A DNA stretch of 64,000 bases from Paenibacillus silviterrae. Its GTDB lineage: Bacteria > Bacillota > Bacilli > Paenibacillales > NBRC-103111. The notes beneath the pieces are model-generated. The model did no database searches. It saw only the letters and a list, made by a program, of their open reading frames with translations, and was not told the DNA's origin. The stretch lies in NCBI RefSeq assembly GCF_030167925.1, contig NZ_JASKUT010000002.1:1736001-1800000 (forward strand). Reading direction: 5' to 3'. This document shows, piece after piece, positions 53,207 to 62,900 of this stretch; the stretch's first letter is position 1; every line of letters begins with the position of its first letter. Position numbers and translations under genes: made by a program.

Positions 53207-54531
53207 ATTCCCTCCGACCGATGCAGTGCCCTGACCAGTTCTACAAAGTGACGCCCGCGCTCTTCAAAGTTCCTGTATTGGTCATATGCAGTACAGGCAG
53301 GGCTTAGCAGCACAGTGTCGCCCGGTACGGCTATCTTGTGTGCCTGCGCCACTGCTTCGGCCAGGCCTTCACAGCGGACAATGGGCGGGCACCTTGGCAC
53401 TTCTCGCGCCGCAGCCTCGATTTGACTGGCCGCTTCGCCGATCAACAGCAACACCTTGACATGTTCAGGCAGCAGCCGGGCCATCTCGTCAAACGGTACA
53501 TTCTTATCACGCCCCCCGGCGATCAGCAGTACTCGGCCCATGTGCGCGTGCAGTGTAGCAACGGTACGGGCGGGGCTGGAGCCAATGGAATTGTTGTAAT
53601 AATGCACGCCACCAACAGTTGCCACCCACTGGTTTCGGTGCTCTACGCCGACGAAGGTGCATACCGTCTCCAGAATTGCCTCGTCCGGCACGGTTCCCCG
53701 CACGGCGGTCATGGCAGCCATGACATTTTCCACGTTATACCACCCTGGCAAACGAATGTCACGGATAGGTACTAACCCGTCAATCACGCCATCGCGGACC
53801 GTGTGCGTGCCGAAGTACTGGGTCCGCCCCCGCCCGCACAGTGCAGCGGTCACCGGATTGTCGCCGTTGAGAACGGCAAGCTCGCCAGCCCTCTGATAAT
53901 CTAGAAGGCGGCGCTTGGCGGCGATATACTCATCCATGTCGCGGTGCCAGTCGAGATGATTGGCCGAGAGGTTGGTGATCACCGCCACATGGGGAGAGCG
54001 CGTCATGTCCATCAGCTGGAAGCTGGACAGCTCGACGGCGCATGCGTCCAGCGGCGACATCTCTCCCGCGCGCGTCAGCAGTGGCGTGCCAATGTTGCCG
54101 CCCAGATGCACCGTACGCCCCCCGTTGGCCAGCATATCGGCAATCAGCGACGTGGTGGTGGTCTTACCGTCCGAACCGGTCACGCCATAAATGGGACATG
54201 GACACAGCGCGAAAAACTCCTCCATTTCACTGGTCACACGGCTGCCGCCTGCGCGGGCTGAGTCCAGAGCCGGATGGTCTGGGCGCATGCCCGGAGTGCG
54301 GAACACGATGTCGCCCCCAACGTGATCCAGGTAATTCTCCCCTAGCTGCAGCCCGACGCCCAGATCGTCCCACTCCTCTCGGGGCAGGGCCGGGTTGCGG
54401 TCTCGCACGGTGACGCGCGCCCCAGCTGAGCACAGCATGCGGATCAGCGGTGCGTTGCTGACGCCGGCGCCGATAACTGTCACGTCCCGACCGGCCAGCG
54501 ATTGAATATAGGTGTCAAATGCAGGATTCAT
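53200..54531 (-). CDS. murD: UDP-N-acetylmuramoyl-alanine--D-glutamate ligase
   Basis: A 443-residue Mur ligase that adds D-glutamate to UDP-MurNAc-L-Ala using ATP. The N-terminal Rossmann domain starts VTVIGAGVSNAPLI; the ATP site is GVTGSDGKTTTTSLIADM; ITNLSANHLDWHRDMDEYI and YYNNSIGSSPARTVATL are MurD signatures. The start at 54531 (MNPAFDTYIQ) has GGAGGTG upstream. It stands alone among cassettes, far from a dcw cluster, and is clearly richer in GC than its neighbours, so it is probably an acquired extra copy. Confidence 0.93.
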   Translation of the reverse strand: MNPAFDTYIQSLAGRDVTVIGAGVSNAPLIRMLCSAGARVTVRDRNPALPREEWDDLGVGLQLGENYLDHVGGDIVFRTPGMRPDHPALDSARAGGSRVTSEMEEFFALCPCPIYGVTGSDGKTTTTSLIADMLANGGRTVHLGGNIGTPLLTRAGEMSPLDACAVELSSFQLMDMTRSPHVAVITNLSANHLDWHRDMDEYIAAKRRLLDYQRAGELAVLNGDNPVTAALCGRGRTQYFGTHTVRDGVIDGLVPIRDIRLPGWYNVENVMAAMTAVRGTVPDEAILETVCTFVGVEHRNQWVATVGGVHYYNNSIGSSPARTVATLHAHMGRVLLIAGGRDKNVPFDEMARLLPEHVKVLLLIGEAASQIEAAAREVPRCPPIVRCEGLAEAVAQAHKIAVPGDTVLLSPACTAYDQYRNFEERGRHFVELVRALHRSEGMG

Positions 54532-54565
54532 AGGGCACCTCCACTTTGAAAAAGTTAGGGTAAAG

Positions 54566-54592
54566 CCATGCTGCCCGTTGCATACCATCAAT
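54566..54592 (-). repeat. Cassette element left-arm remnant E12
   Basis: CCATGCTGCCCGTTGCATAC matches the left arm (ATGCTGCCCGTTACTTCAAT), just upstream of murD. No hairpin follows. Confidence 0.5.
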
Positions 54593-54634
54593 TAATTGTA
54601 CCACATATTGGAAACGTTATTTGTTCTATGGACA

Positions 54635-54805
54635 CTACTCATTAAACAAATTCTTGTACAATGTCGAGAAAAAAAAGTCGTTTTCATCTTTTTTAATCTG
54701 TTCAATTCTTTCAGGCAAAACGTTACTATTTTTGCTTGCAGGTGCTAGTAATTTATAGAAATTTGAAAGCACAGCAGAGTCATTTGCAGTTGCTTCCCGA
54801 ATCAC
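54635..54805 (-). pseudogene. GNAT acetyltransferase N-terminal fragment
   Basis: The GTG at 54805 with GGGAGGGA upstream opens a 56-codon frame, VIREATANDSAVLSNFYKLL then LPERIEQIKKDENDFFF, which is the first third of a typical GNAT protein; the acetyl-CoA site is missing. Confidence 0.75.
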
Positions 54806-54931
54806 TATGATCCCTCCCATATTTAAATACAATAATGATCCCACAATACGGAACGGTAACCAATAACATATGACTGATAATTATCTGATAGAAGTTTATG
54901 TAGCACTCGTTAATTGACTGTAATACAAACA

Positions 54932-54997
54932 GGCTGCCATGCGATCAAACAGCGGCAGCCCTTGAACTATCGTTTCCCGTTCCCCGTTACTTCAAGG
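54932..54997 (-). repeat. Cassette element copy E14
   Basis: Stem GGCTGCC (54932-54938)/GGCAGCC (54954-54960), then right arm GAACTATCGTTTCCCGTTC and CCCGTTACTTCAAGG. The left arm is unclear. Confidence 0.8.
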
Positions 54998-55009
54998 GTA
55001 TTAATAAAT

Positions 55010-55795
55010 TTATTTTCGAATATAGCCACCTTCAGAATGTAGAACTTGACCTGTAATCCATTGAGATTCATCACTTGCAAGAAAAGTAATCAACCGAGCT
55101 GCATCTTCTGGTGAGCCCAAACGCCCCATTGGAAATCTGGGTAGAAGATGTTGCTTAATTGAATCGGTCACCCAACCAGTATCCGTAGGACCTGGATTGA
55201 CCGCATTCACTGTTATACCAAGTGGAGCAATTTCGGGAGCCAATGAACGTGTAAAAGCCGAAATTGCACCTTTCGTTGCTACATACTCCAATGATCCAGT
55301 CATTGGTCCTTGTTCTTGACCAGAAGTTAGATTTATAATACGTCCAGCTTTTTCGTTTTCATATTTGAAACGCCGGGCAAACTCAACACAAAGAAGACAT
55401 GTGGCTCTTACATTCACTTCATAATGTTTATCGAGGGATTTTGCATCAATGTTCATATATCCATTACTTGCGTCATGGGTTGCATTATTAACAAGGATGG
55501 TTGGAGAGCCTAATCTCTCTATTACTGTATCAAGCAATTGAGCAGGGGCCTTTGAATGAGATAAATCAATTTCCAGGCTTTCACAACGGCTTCCTAACGC
55601 TTGAATTTCATCTCGCAATAAACCCGTCCATTCAACCTCTGCTCCCCAAGACATAGAGTCATCATACTCATGCCAAACTGTGAAGAAAATGTCCGCTCCC
55701 TCTCTCGCTAAACTTCGGCAAATTGCTGTTCCTATTCCTTGTCGACGACTAGCCCCAGTCACCACCGCGATTTGTCCACTTAATCTCTTCTGCAT
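55010..55795 (-). CDS. SDR family oxidoreductase (FabG-like)
   Basis: A 261-residue short-chain dehydrogenase. Cofactor site VTGASRRQGIGTAI, NNAT in place of NNAG, catalytic YVATKGAISAF, and NAVNPGPTDTGWV. The altered GASRRQGIG matches a subset of 3-oxoacyl-ACP-reductase-like proteins common in Bacillales. The start at 55795 (MQKRLSG) has GGGGGGAT upstream. A cassette gene between E14 and E15. Substrate unknown. Confidence 0.92.
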   Translation of the reverse strand: MQKRLSGQIAVVTGASRRQGIGTAICRSLAREGADIFFTVWHEYDDSMSWGAEVEWTGLLRDEIQALGSRCESLEIDLSHSKAPAQLLDTVIERLGSPTILVNNATHDASNGYMNIDAKSLDKHYEVNVRATCLLCVEFARRFKYENEKAGRIINLTSGQEQGPMTGSLEYVATKGAISAFTRSLAPEIAPLGITVNAVNPGPTDTGWVTDSIKQHLLPRFPMGRLGSPEDAARLITFLASDESQWITGQVLHSEGGYIRK

Positions 55796-55866
55796 AATAT
55801 CCCCCCAGTTGAATAATTTTACCATTATATGTATTAAAAATCACACGAATAAATTGTTTTTACTGA

Positions 55867-55944
55867 ATTATCCTCCCGATGAAAAAAGGGAGCAGCTGCC
55901 GCTGCTCCCTAGTTATTACGCTAACGTTCGCCGTTAGCTTAAAG
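55867..55944 (-). repeat. Cassette element copy E15
   Basis: A short left arm TATCCTCCCGATGAA, a perfect 10-bp stem AGGGAGCAGC/GCTGCTCCCT with a 4-nt loop (55887-55910), right arm TTATTACGCTAACGTTCGCC then GTTAGCTTAAAG. Confidence 0.88.
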
Positions 55945-55959
55945 TTCTTTCTCGAAATA

Positions 55960-56484
55960 TTAGTTCTGATTACACAGTTCCTCAGCCAACATATATAGTT
56001 CAGCTAAATCTGTTCTTCCCTTTTGTATAAATTTTTCTGCTGCTTCCCCGACAGACATTATTTCTACTGCAACTACTTTCTCACCATCGTCTGGAATGAG
56101 GGGGTTCGAACTAATTTCTACGTTACCATACCCAACTAGGCGGAAAAATTCTGGGTGTGGTAGGTGAGGTTTATATGCGTGGATATGATGCGAGAAACAT
56201 TTCCATGCCCCAAAAGGCACGTATGTCTGTAGAATTGCTCCGGCTTCCTCGATAAGTTCTCGTCTTATTGTATCAGCATATAGCTCGTTTTTTTCCAATG
56301 TCCCACCTGGTATTTCCCACTCTCCATTTTCTAAACGAATAATAACACATTTTTCATTTATAAATGGGACGATATTAACATTACTTATCAAGTTTTCCTC
56401 TGGCATTTCCATGGTAAATTCCGATTCGATTTTCCCCCAAGTTGCTTTTTTAAAAAGGTTCGAATACTTGTCTCTTATATACAT
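55960..56484 (-). CDS. Nudix hydrolase
   Basis: About 174 residues with Nudix box GGTLEKNELYADTIRREL then IEEAGA. The start at 56484 (MYIRDKYSN) has AAGGAGATGGAG upstream. A cassette gene between E15 and E16. Substrate unknown. Confidence 0.9.
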   Translation of the reverse strand: MYIRDKYSNLFKKATWGKIESEFTMEMPEENLISNVNIVPFINEKCVIIRLENGEWEIPGGTLEKNELYADTIRRELIEEAGAILQTYVPFGAWKCFSHHIHAYKPHLPHPEFFRLVGYGNVEISSNPLIPDDGEKVVAVEIMSVGEAAEKFIQKGRTDLAELYMLAEELCNQN

Positions 56485-56552
56485 TGGACTCCATCTCCTT
56501 GAAGAAAATTGACAGTCAAACCTATAACCAATTAATTCCACAAAAGATGTGA

Positions 56553-56646
56553 AGTATCCTGCCCAATAGCTTAACGAGACTGCCGTTTATTCCCGCGGCA
56601 GCCTCGTGATGTAAGTATTGCGCTATCGTTCCTCATTAGTTCAATC
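56553..56646 (-). repeat. Cassette element copy E16 (well conserved)
   Basis: Left arm TATCCTGCCCAATAGCTTAA then CG, stem GAGACTGCCG to CGCGGCAGCCTC, right arm TATTGCGCTATCGTTCCTCA then TTAGTTCAATC. Confidence 0.9.
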
Positions 56647-56686
56647 TTCGAAATACTTTACTTTCACGGATAAAAACCACTTTTGT

Positions 56687-57550
56687 TTATAATAACCACT
56701 TTTTCAATCTCCCTAAATTTTCTTCTAGAAATAAAGCATTTTTTTCAATTCCCCGACGATTACACCATCCAATACTAATGAAGGCATCAGTAAAACTGTA
56801 GAAAGGTAAAACATTTTCTAGGTCAATTAATGGTCTGATACTGTTATAACCTTCTTGGAATGCAAAATACAAGCTATCATCAATACTTAAAAAATCACGA
56901 TATACTTTAGTGAAGTCTATTTCCGTTGAACCAAATCTTACGCTTTCAAAATCTATCATTCCTGAAACTTTCTCTTTATCTACAATAATATTTGCAGGAC
57001 GAAAATCCATATGTACAAAACTTGGTCCATCTGGGGGCGGGAGCTTTATCTTCATCTTTTCATATTTTTCAATGGCTTTTATATATAACTGTTCATCTAA
57101 TATCTCCTTTACATCTTCAGCAAAACTATAAAACTGACGTTCAAAAAAATCAGACCAATTCGGAAATTCATTTTGTATACCTGTTAAGACTTTATTGTTC
57201 GGAGGAAGAATAGAATGCATTTCAGCTTGAAGAACACCAACTTGGTACGCAACTGTTGGTGTAGCTTTAGATGTTAGCGGTTTTCCTTTTAATTCAGATA
57301 ATATAAAAGCACCAGGACACTCCTCATCACCAGACCAATAATCCAACATTACTGGGGTAGAAACATTCCCTTTTAAAATTTCATAGGCTTCTAGCTCTCG
57401 CTGATATTTCAATTTTGAAAAAGGAATTTTCAAAAAAACATTTTCATTATTAGACAAAGTACATTTATAAACTGTTGAGCTATGGGAGTCCTCAACCTCA
57501 TTAATTGACAGTACCTGTAATCTTAACTGTTGAATGACACGATTTAACAT
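56687..57550 (-). CDS. Aminoglycoside phosphotransferase-like kinase
   Basis: A 287-residue APH-fold protein. Brenner motif FVHMDFRPANIIVD (catalytic Asp) and metal site GMIDFESVRFGSTEIDF. The N-lobe has TVYKCTLSNNENVFLKI. It may phosphorylate an aminoglycoside or another small molecule; not resolved. ATG start at 57550. A cassette gene between E16 and E17. Confidence 0.9.
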   Translation of the reverse strand: MLNRVIQQLRLQVLSINEVEDSHSSTVYKCTLSNNENVFLKIPFSKLKYQRELEAYEILKGNVSTPVMLDYWSGDEECPGAFILSELKGKPLTSKATPTVAYQVGVLQAEMHSILPPNNKVLTGIQNEFPNWSDFFERQFYSFAEDVKEILDEQLYIKAIEKYEKMKIKLPPPDGPSFVHMDFRPANIIVDKEKVSGMIDFESVRFGSTEIDFTKVYRDFLSIDDSLYFAFQEGYNSIRPLIDLENVLPFYSFTDAFISIGWCNRRGIEKNALFLEENLGRLKKWLL

Positions 57551-57641
57551 TGAGCTTTTCCCCTTTTTATAAATTCCAAACCGCTGGACAACACTCTTAG
57601 CATGTTTTTGAGTTACCTTTTATGTATTTTCTGACACTATT

Positions 57642-57707
57642 TCGGCGTTGCCTCCACGCTATCCTGCCCTTAACAGGTGCCAGAAGTTCGCCGATAGCGT
57701 AACGCTC
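57642..57707 (-). repeat. Cassette element copy E17, hairpin mostly lost
   Basis: Left arm CGCTATCCTGCCCTTAACA and right arm AAGTTCGCCGATAGCGTAAC lie almost side by side, as if the central hairpin were deleted. Confidence 0.65.
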
Positions 57708-57837
57708 ACAGCTTGGGAGTTTAAGTACATTCCTTCACAAACTTATCTTTTGCGTAAGCGTCAAACCCAGCACACCTTCAAGATCCCAAATATACATGAG
57801 ACAATGAAGGCATCCCAATTAAGTTGGAGGTTGCCTT

Positions 57838-58170
57838 ATGACAACAAAAGAAAAACGTCGCAAGGATTGGTCATCTCGTATCGAGGATTATCGAGCGAGT
57901 AATCTTTCAATGGCAGCTTGGTGCGATGCTCACCAAGTAACCAAAGAGCAGTTGAAGTACTGGCTCCGCAAACTAAAAGTAGTTCATTCAGATGCTGATG
58001 GCCCTGTCACTCCTAGCTGGGTTCCGCTAAAGGTTTCCGATCCAATCCAATCTATTACCCATGAATCTTCACTTGTCGTTCGTATCGGTTCAGTCCAAAT
58101 TGAGATCCGTCCTGGCTTTGACCAACGGTTGCTTAAAGAAGGTGTGCAGTCACTGGAAGAGCCATGTTAA
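57838..58170 (+). CDS. tnpA: IS66 accessory protein TnpA
   Basis: A 110-residue protein with an N-terminal helix-turn-helix (MAAWCDAHQVTKEQLKYWLR), typical of the IS66 first gene. Its stop overlaps tnpB by seven bases, as usual in IS66. Confidence 0.9.
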   Translation: MTTKEKRRKDWSSRIEDYRASNLSMAAWCDAHQVTKEQLKYWLRKLKVVHSDADGPVTPSWVPLKVSDPIQSITHESSLVVRIGSVQIEIRPGFDQRLLKEGVQSLEEPC

Positions 58171-58517
58171 CATTATCCAGCGTCCAGCATGTCTATCTTG
58201 CCACAGGATCAACAGATCTGCGGAAGTCTATTGACGGATTAGCCACAATCGTGCAAGAAGGCATTGGACTCAATCCCTTTTCTTCATGCTTGTTTGTTTT
58301 CTGCAACCGCGAATGTAACAAGATCAAGATTTTACACTGGGAGCACAACGGTTTTTGGCTGTTTTACCGCAGACTTGAACGAGGCACGTTTCAGTGGCCG
58401 AACGAAAGCGTGGGTACCGCAACCATTACCTCCCGCGAGCTTCGCTGGCTGCTGGATGGACTTTCGCTTAGTCAGCGTCAGGCACATCCAATAGTTACGG
58501 CTGATTCTGTCGTATAA
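58164..58517 (+). CDS. tnpB: IS66 accessory protein TnpB
   Basis: A 117-residue protein with the IS66 Orf2 signatures VYLATGSTDLRKSIDGLATI and NKIKILHWEHNGFWLFYRRL. Appears full length. Needed with TnpA and TnpC for transposition. Confidence 0.93.
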   Translation: MLTLSSVQHVYLATGSTDLRKSIDGLATIVQEGIGLNPFSSCLFVFCNRECNKIKILHWEHNGFWLFYRRLERGTFQWPNESVGTATITSRELRWLLDGLSLSQRQAHPIVTADSVV

Positions 58518-58585
58518 CTCAAATGTTCGCTGTATCGCCATACCTTGCAGCAGGGATGATGCGACATTTTCCGAAAGTATACGAT

Positions 58586-59790
58586 ATGGAAAATCGAGCG
58601 GAAAACTTAACAACAATCGAAAAACTGAATCAGCGAATTGCTAAGCAGGAACAGCAAATTTCTGAGCTTACTGCTTTACTCAGGTGGTATGAGGAGCAGA
58701 ACCGTCTTGCGAAACAAAAACGTTTTGGTGCATCCAGTGAGAAGACGAACCCGGACCAATTGGAACTGAATTTGTTCAACGAAGCCGAGGTGCTTGCGAT
58801 ACCTGAAGGACAAAAGCCACAGATGGAGCAGGTGACCTACGAGCCGGAAGACGACGGGTAGGCGTGAAGTTGTTTTTGATCGGTTACCGATTGAAACGGT
58901 GACTTATGAACTCAATGAGTCGGATCAGGCCTGTTCGTGCTGTGGCGGTTCGCTCCATGAGATGAGCACCGAGACACGCAGCGAGATCGCCATTGTGCCG
59001 CCTCAAGTCAAGGTCATCCGCCACGTGAGGCAGGTTTATTCGTGCCGATCATGCGAGCGCAATGACATTCATACACCTATCATCACGGCACAGATGCCAA
59101 AGCCTGTCTACCCGGGAAGCCTAGCTTCGCCGTCAATTCTGGCGCATGTGATGTGCCAGAAATATGTGGAAAGCTTACCTCTTTATCGGCAAGAACAGCA
59201 CTTTGCTCGTCTAGGCTTCACATTGTCCCGGCAAACGATGGCGAATTGGATGATCTACGGAGCGGAGAAGTGGCTGACGCCAGTGGTTAGCGCCATGAAA
59301 GAATACTTGCTGAAGAAAGATATCTTACATGCTGATGAGACCACGTTACAAGCGCTGCACGAGCCAGGCAAATCGGCCGAATCGAAATCCTATCTGTGGT
59401 TATATCGCAGCGGACGCGGAGAAGACCCAGCTGTTGAGTTCGATTACCAGAGAACCCGAGGAGGCGAGCATCCGCGAAACTTTTTGGCTGGATTCAAAGG
59501 CTATCTGCATGTCGACGGTTACCCAGGGTATCACAAAGTGGCCGATGTGACACTTGTCGCCTGCTGGGCACATGCACGGCGTAAATATGACGAGGCTTCA
59601 AAGGCGGCGCCGCCAGAGGCAAGGAACAATCCGGTTGGTAGCGAAGCAAGGTAAGTTCTGTAATGAACTCTTTGCCATTGAGCGGGATCTGAAGGAAGCA
59701 CGCTGCCTCAGCTAACAGGTCAGCTCGATCCGCAGGCGCTAGAGCCATTCATGCCATGGTCAGCCTCGCTGCCAGCGCATTGCCGGCTAA
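58586..59790 (+). pseudogene. tnpC: IS66 transposase TnpC, frameshifted and deleted
   Basis: The N-terminal leucine-zipper-like part (58586-58861) ends in a frameshift at about 58858. The next frame continues through the zinc-finger CSCCGG and the first catalytic region HADETTLQALHE to CWAHARRKYDEA. A second frameshift near 59650 gives FCNELFAIERDLKE, after which most of the catalytic domain is missing. Confidence 0.85.
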
Positions 59791-59923
59791 AGTCTTAAAC
59801 AGCAGATATTTCTCTCTCTCCCCTCCTAAGATGGGGGCTGTTTGAGCTTCAATTCAAAGGAGAAATCAATTTTTCGCTTTCACGGATCGCGTTGACCACC
59901 GGCAGGCCGGTGACGGCGAAGTG

Positions 59924-62900
59924 CTACTCCAATATTTTTTTCTTCTTGGCTTCAGCGATCGCTTTCGTTCGTCTGTTTACGTGGAGCTTGCTGAATAAGT
60001 TATGGGTATGTACCTTAACGGTACCTACCGTTACACCAAGTTGAAAAGCGATTTCCTTATTCGTCATTCCCGAAGCCATCAGGTTCAACACTTCGAGCTC
60101 GCGTTCGGTCAAGGAGTCGACGGTCTGCTCTCCAGGTTTGCCACCGGGTACTTTCGCCGAAACGGATGAATCCTCGAAAGGGCCGGTAAGCTTGCAAACA
60201 AAAAGAGCTTGTGAAGCAAGGATACGGACCGTTTCTATGCAGTGATCTGTAAAATGGCGCTGTCGCCCATTATCCTCCAGAAACAAGACGCCGGAGAATT
60301 GCTCCTGCAAAAAAAGCGGAATAGAGCAAACGGTCTTGCACTGATTTCGGACGATGTAAGGATCACTCCGAAACAGGTCGTCCTGCAAGGCATCGCTCAG
60401 CTGGGTGAGCCGCTCGAGCCGCGAGGCGTACTGCACGAAGGATACAGGCGCATCCTCGCAATCGACAAGAGGTTTTGGTCCGCCCGGCCATTCGCCGCTT
60501 GCAAGCTGAACCGCTTCTACCCAAAGTTCTCCGTTCCGCTTCACGATCAGTGCGGCCTTTTCAGCTGCCGCGGCGTCCAATATGATCTTCATCAGCTGCT
60601 GCCGGATTTCGTCCAAATTCATCCCTTGAGACAGCGACAAAGAGGCTTTGACAATGGCGGCCAAATCGATCTCTTGGAAGGCTGACTCCCGCTGCTCCGG
60701 ATTCCGCTTGCCCGCATGAAGTTCGTCCGCATCCTCACGGCCATCGATGCCGTCCGTCCATGGTTGTTCAGTCTCCGGTTCTTGCAACCACTCCGGGTAT
60801 TCGGCCTTCAACCTACACCGTTTGGACTCTGCGCCCCAAGCTCCATACGCCTCATAGGCTTCCTCCAAATAACTGCGAGCCATCCGTAGTCTGCCTCTAT
60901 GCAAATGATATTTGGCCGCCAGCTCGCACGTCACCGCTTGGAATTGGACATACTTTCGTTCGCGGGCAAACACAATAGCCCGATCATACAAGTCGATCAC
61001 GTCCTGATCCGATCCTTTTAATCGGGCTATCTCCGCTTGAAGTAAAAGGAATTTATGCCTGAAATTTTCCGGCGCCATACGGTCCCAAGCCTGGAATTGC
61101 CGGTACAGCCGCTTCAATCTGCTCCGGCGGAACGCTTTTTCGCGCGATGTCATTTGTTCCCACGCAGCCGCGATGGATAACGCTTCATATATATGATGCT
61201 CCGCAAGATGTGGGGCATGGGCGGAAAACGCTTCGTAAGGATTGGCCAGTTCCGCAAAGTGAATCGCCTCCGGGTAATTCCCGAATAAATAATGGATTTG
61301 CGCCTTGTACGTGTAAAGCTGATATAGCGTGACGGCTTTACCTTCGTCCTTCAACATGTCTTTGAGAAACTCGGCTTCATCGGCCCGTCCGTCCGTAATG
61401 GAAAATACGTTTTCTCCCGGAGAGGACATTTTTTGAGCGTAATCCATATAAATTAAAGCATTCTTGAAGACGAGTTCTTCTTGGGTATGTTCCAGCACCT
61501 GCAGATGCTTGCGGTTGACCTCATGGATTTGATCCATGGAGCACCGGGCATAAGCTAAATTGATCAGGCTCCCGACCGCATAGCTGGCATACACGTAATC
61601 GCCCGCGTCCAGACCCAGTTTGACGGCCCGCTCCAGCTTATCTTCATCCTCCCGGTCATATCGCACCCATGGGGAGATGACGCCATAAAACATGACATAT
61701 ACCTTGCACATCACCGAGGCGATGCCGGAGCGATTTGCCGACTCAACAGCGATGGCTCCGAGCTTGTAGCCCATTTGGTATTGCCCCAGAACAGTCCCGA
61801 GCAGCATGGCAAAAGCGGCATATAGGCTGGGTGACAGGGAGGTAGAGCCGAACTTGTACGTCAAACGGATAAATTTCGAAGCGATGACCGCAAATACTTC
61901 CCGGTCGGAGAAGAACGTCGGAGCTACGAGAGCTACGAGCAGCTCCATCATGACCTTGGCCTTCGGATCGCTGATCTCGGGCAGCGAAGCAAGCTCCTGC
62001 ATTCGTTTCGCGAGCAGCCTCTTCGTGAGCAAAATTTCCTTCAAAATCACCAGTTTGTTTGGCCGTTCCGGTATGCGGATTCCCACCTCCCGGAGTGCGG
62101 TTAGTCCAAGTGCAATCGCTTGAGTGTATTTCATGGCATTGCTGTACTGTTCGATTTTTAATGTATAGACCCGTGCCCGCTCGGTCCAATCGCGCGCCCG
62201 CCGCAGCACTTCGTTCAACCGGGCCTCGGCAGCTTCGTTATGACCGCACAAAAACTCGCATTCGGAGCACTTTAAATAGAGCTGGAACATAAATTCACGG
62301 TCTCGTTCCCAATCATGGTCAGGCAAACACCCGATGGCCGTTGTGAAGTACTGCAGCGCCGCCTGATAGGCAGAGGATTGCATCGCTTTCCTGCCTGCCT
62401 CCTCATTCAATCGGGCCGCCAGCTCCCGGTCTTCTGCGGATAAGAGCTCCAGTGCTTGGTTGAAATGGTTGACGATGTCGAACAGCGCCTGCTCCCTGCC
62501 GGCTGCAGCCGCTTCCTGCAGAAGCAGAAAGCGGCCCGCTGTCAAGTGGATTTCCTTAAGACGCCGATCGTCCAGCATGGAATAAGCCGCTTGTTGAATT
62601 CGGTCGTGAGTAAAGCGGTAATGAGTGACGGCCCCATCCGTGTTTTCCGTCAGCAGCAGCCCTTCCCGGATAGCGGGCGCCAAATTCGAGACCAGATCTG
62701 CTTCGTTATATCCGCTAACGGCACTTAATAAGCGATCTGTAAATTTGCTGCCGAGACAAGCACAGATGACCGACAGCTCCCTAGAGGGAGGCGGAAGCTT
62801 GTTAATCCGGGCGGCCAGGTTGCCGATTTGCCCGTCGAATTCCGGAAGACCATTTAAGCGCTTCAAATCCCATTCCCACCTTCCGGTTGAGGAATTCAAA

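Larger units (their letters stand above)
57754..59800 (+). mobile_element. Degenerate IS66 family element
   Basis: The left end GTAAGCGTCAAAC (57754) matches the IS66 terminal GTAAGCG. tnpA, tnpB and a broken tnpC follow. No CGCTTAC right end is seen before 59923, and readable tnpC ends near 59790 with a large internal loss, so the element is dead. Confidence 0.85.

Noticed and set aside
40311..57707. The repeated elements as integron attC sites
   Set aside because: attC sites have inverted RYYYAAC/GTTRRRY boxes; here the two arms are direct copies and the right arm GTTAGYT does not fit GTTRRRY. No intI gene is present in the window.
40311..57707. The repeated elements as ordinary Rho-independent terminators
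   Set aside because: The stems lack a following T run on either strand, and the long flanking arms are more conserved than the stems.
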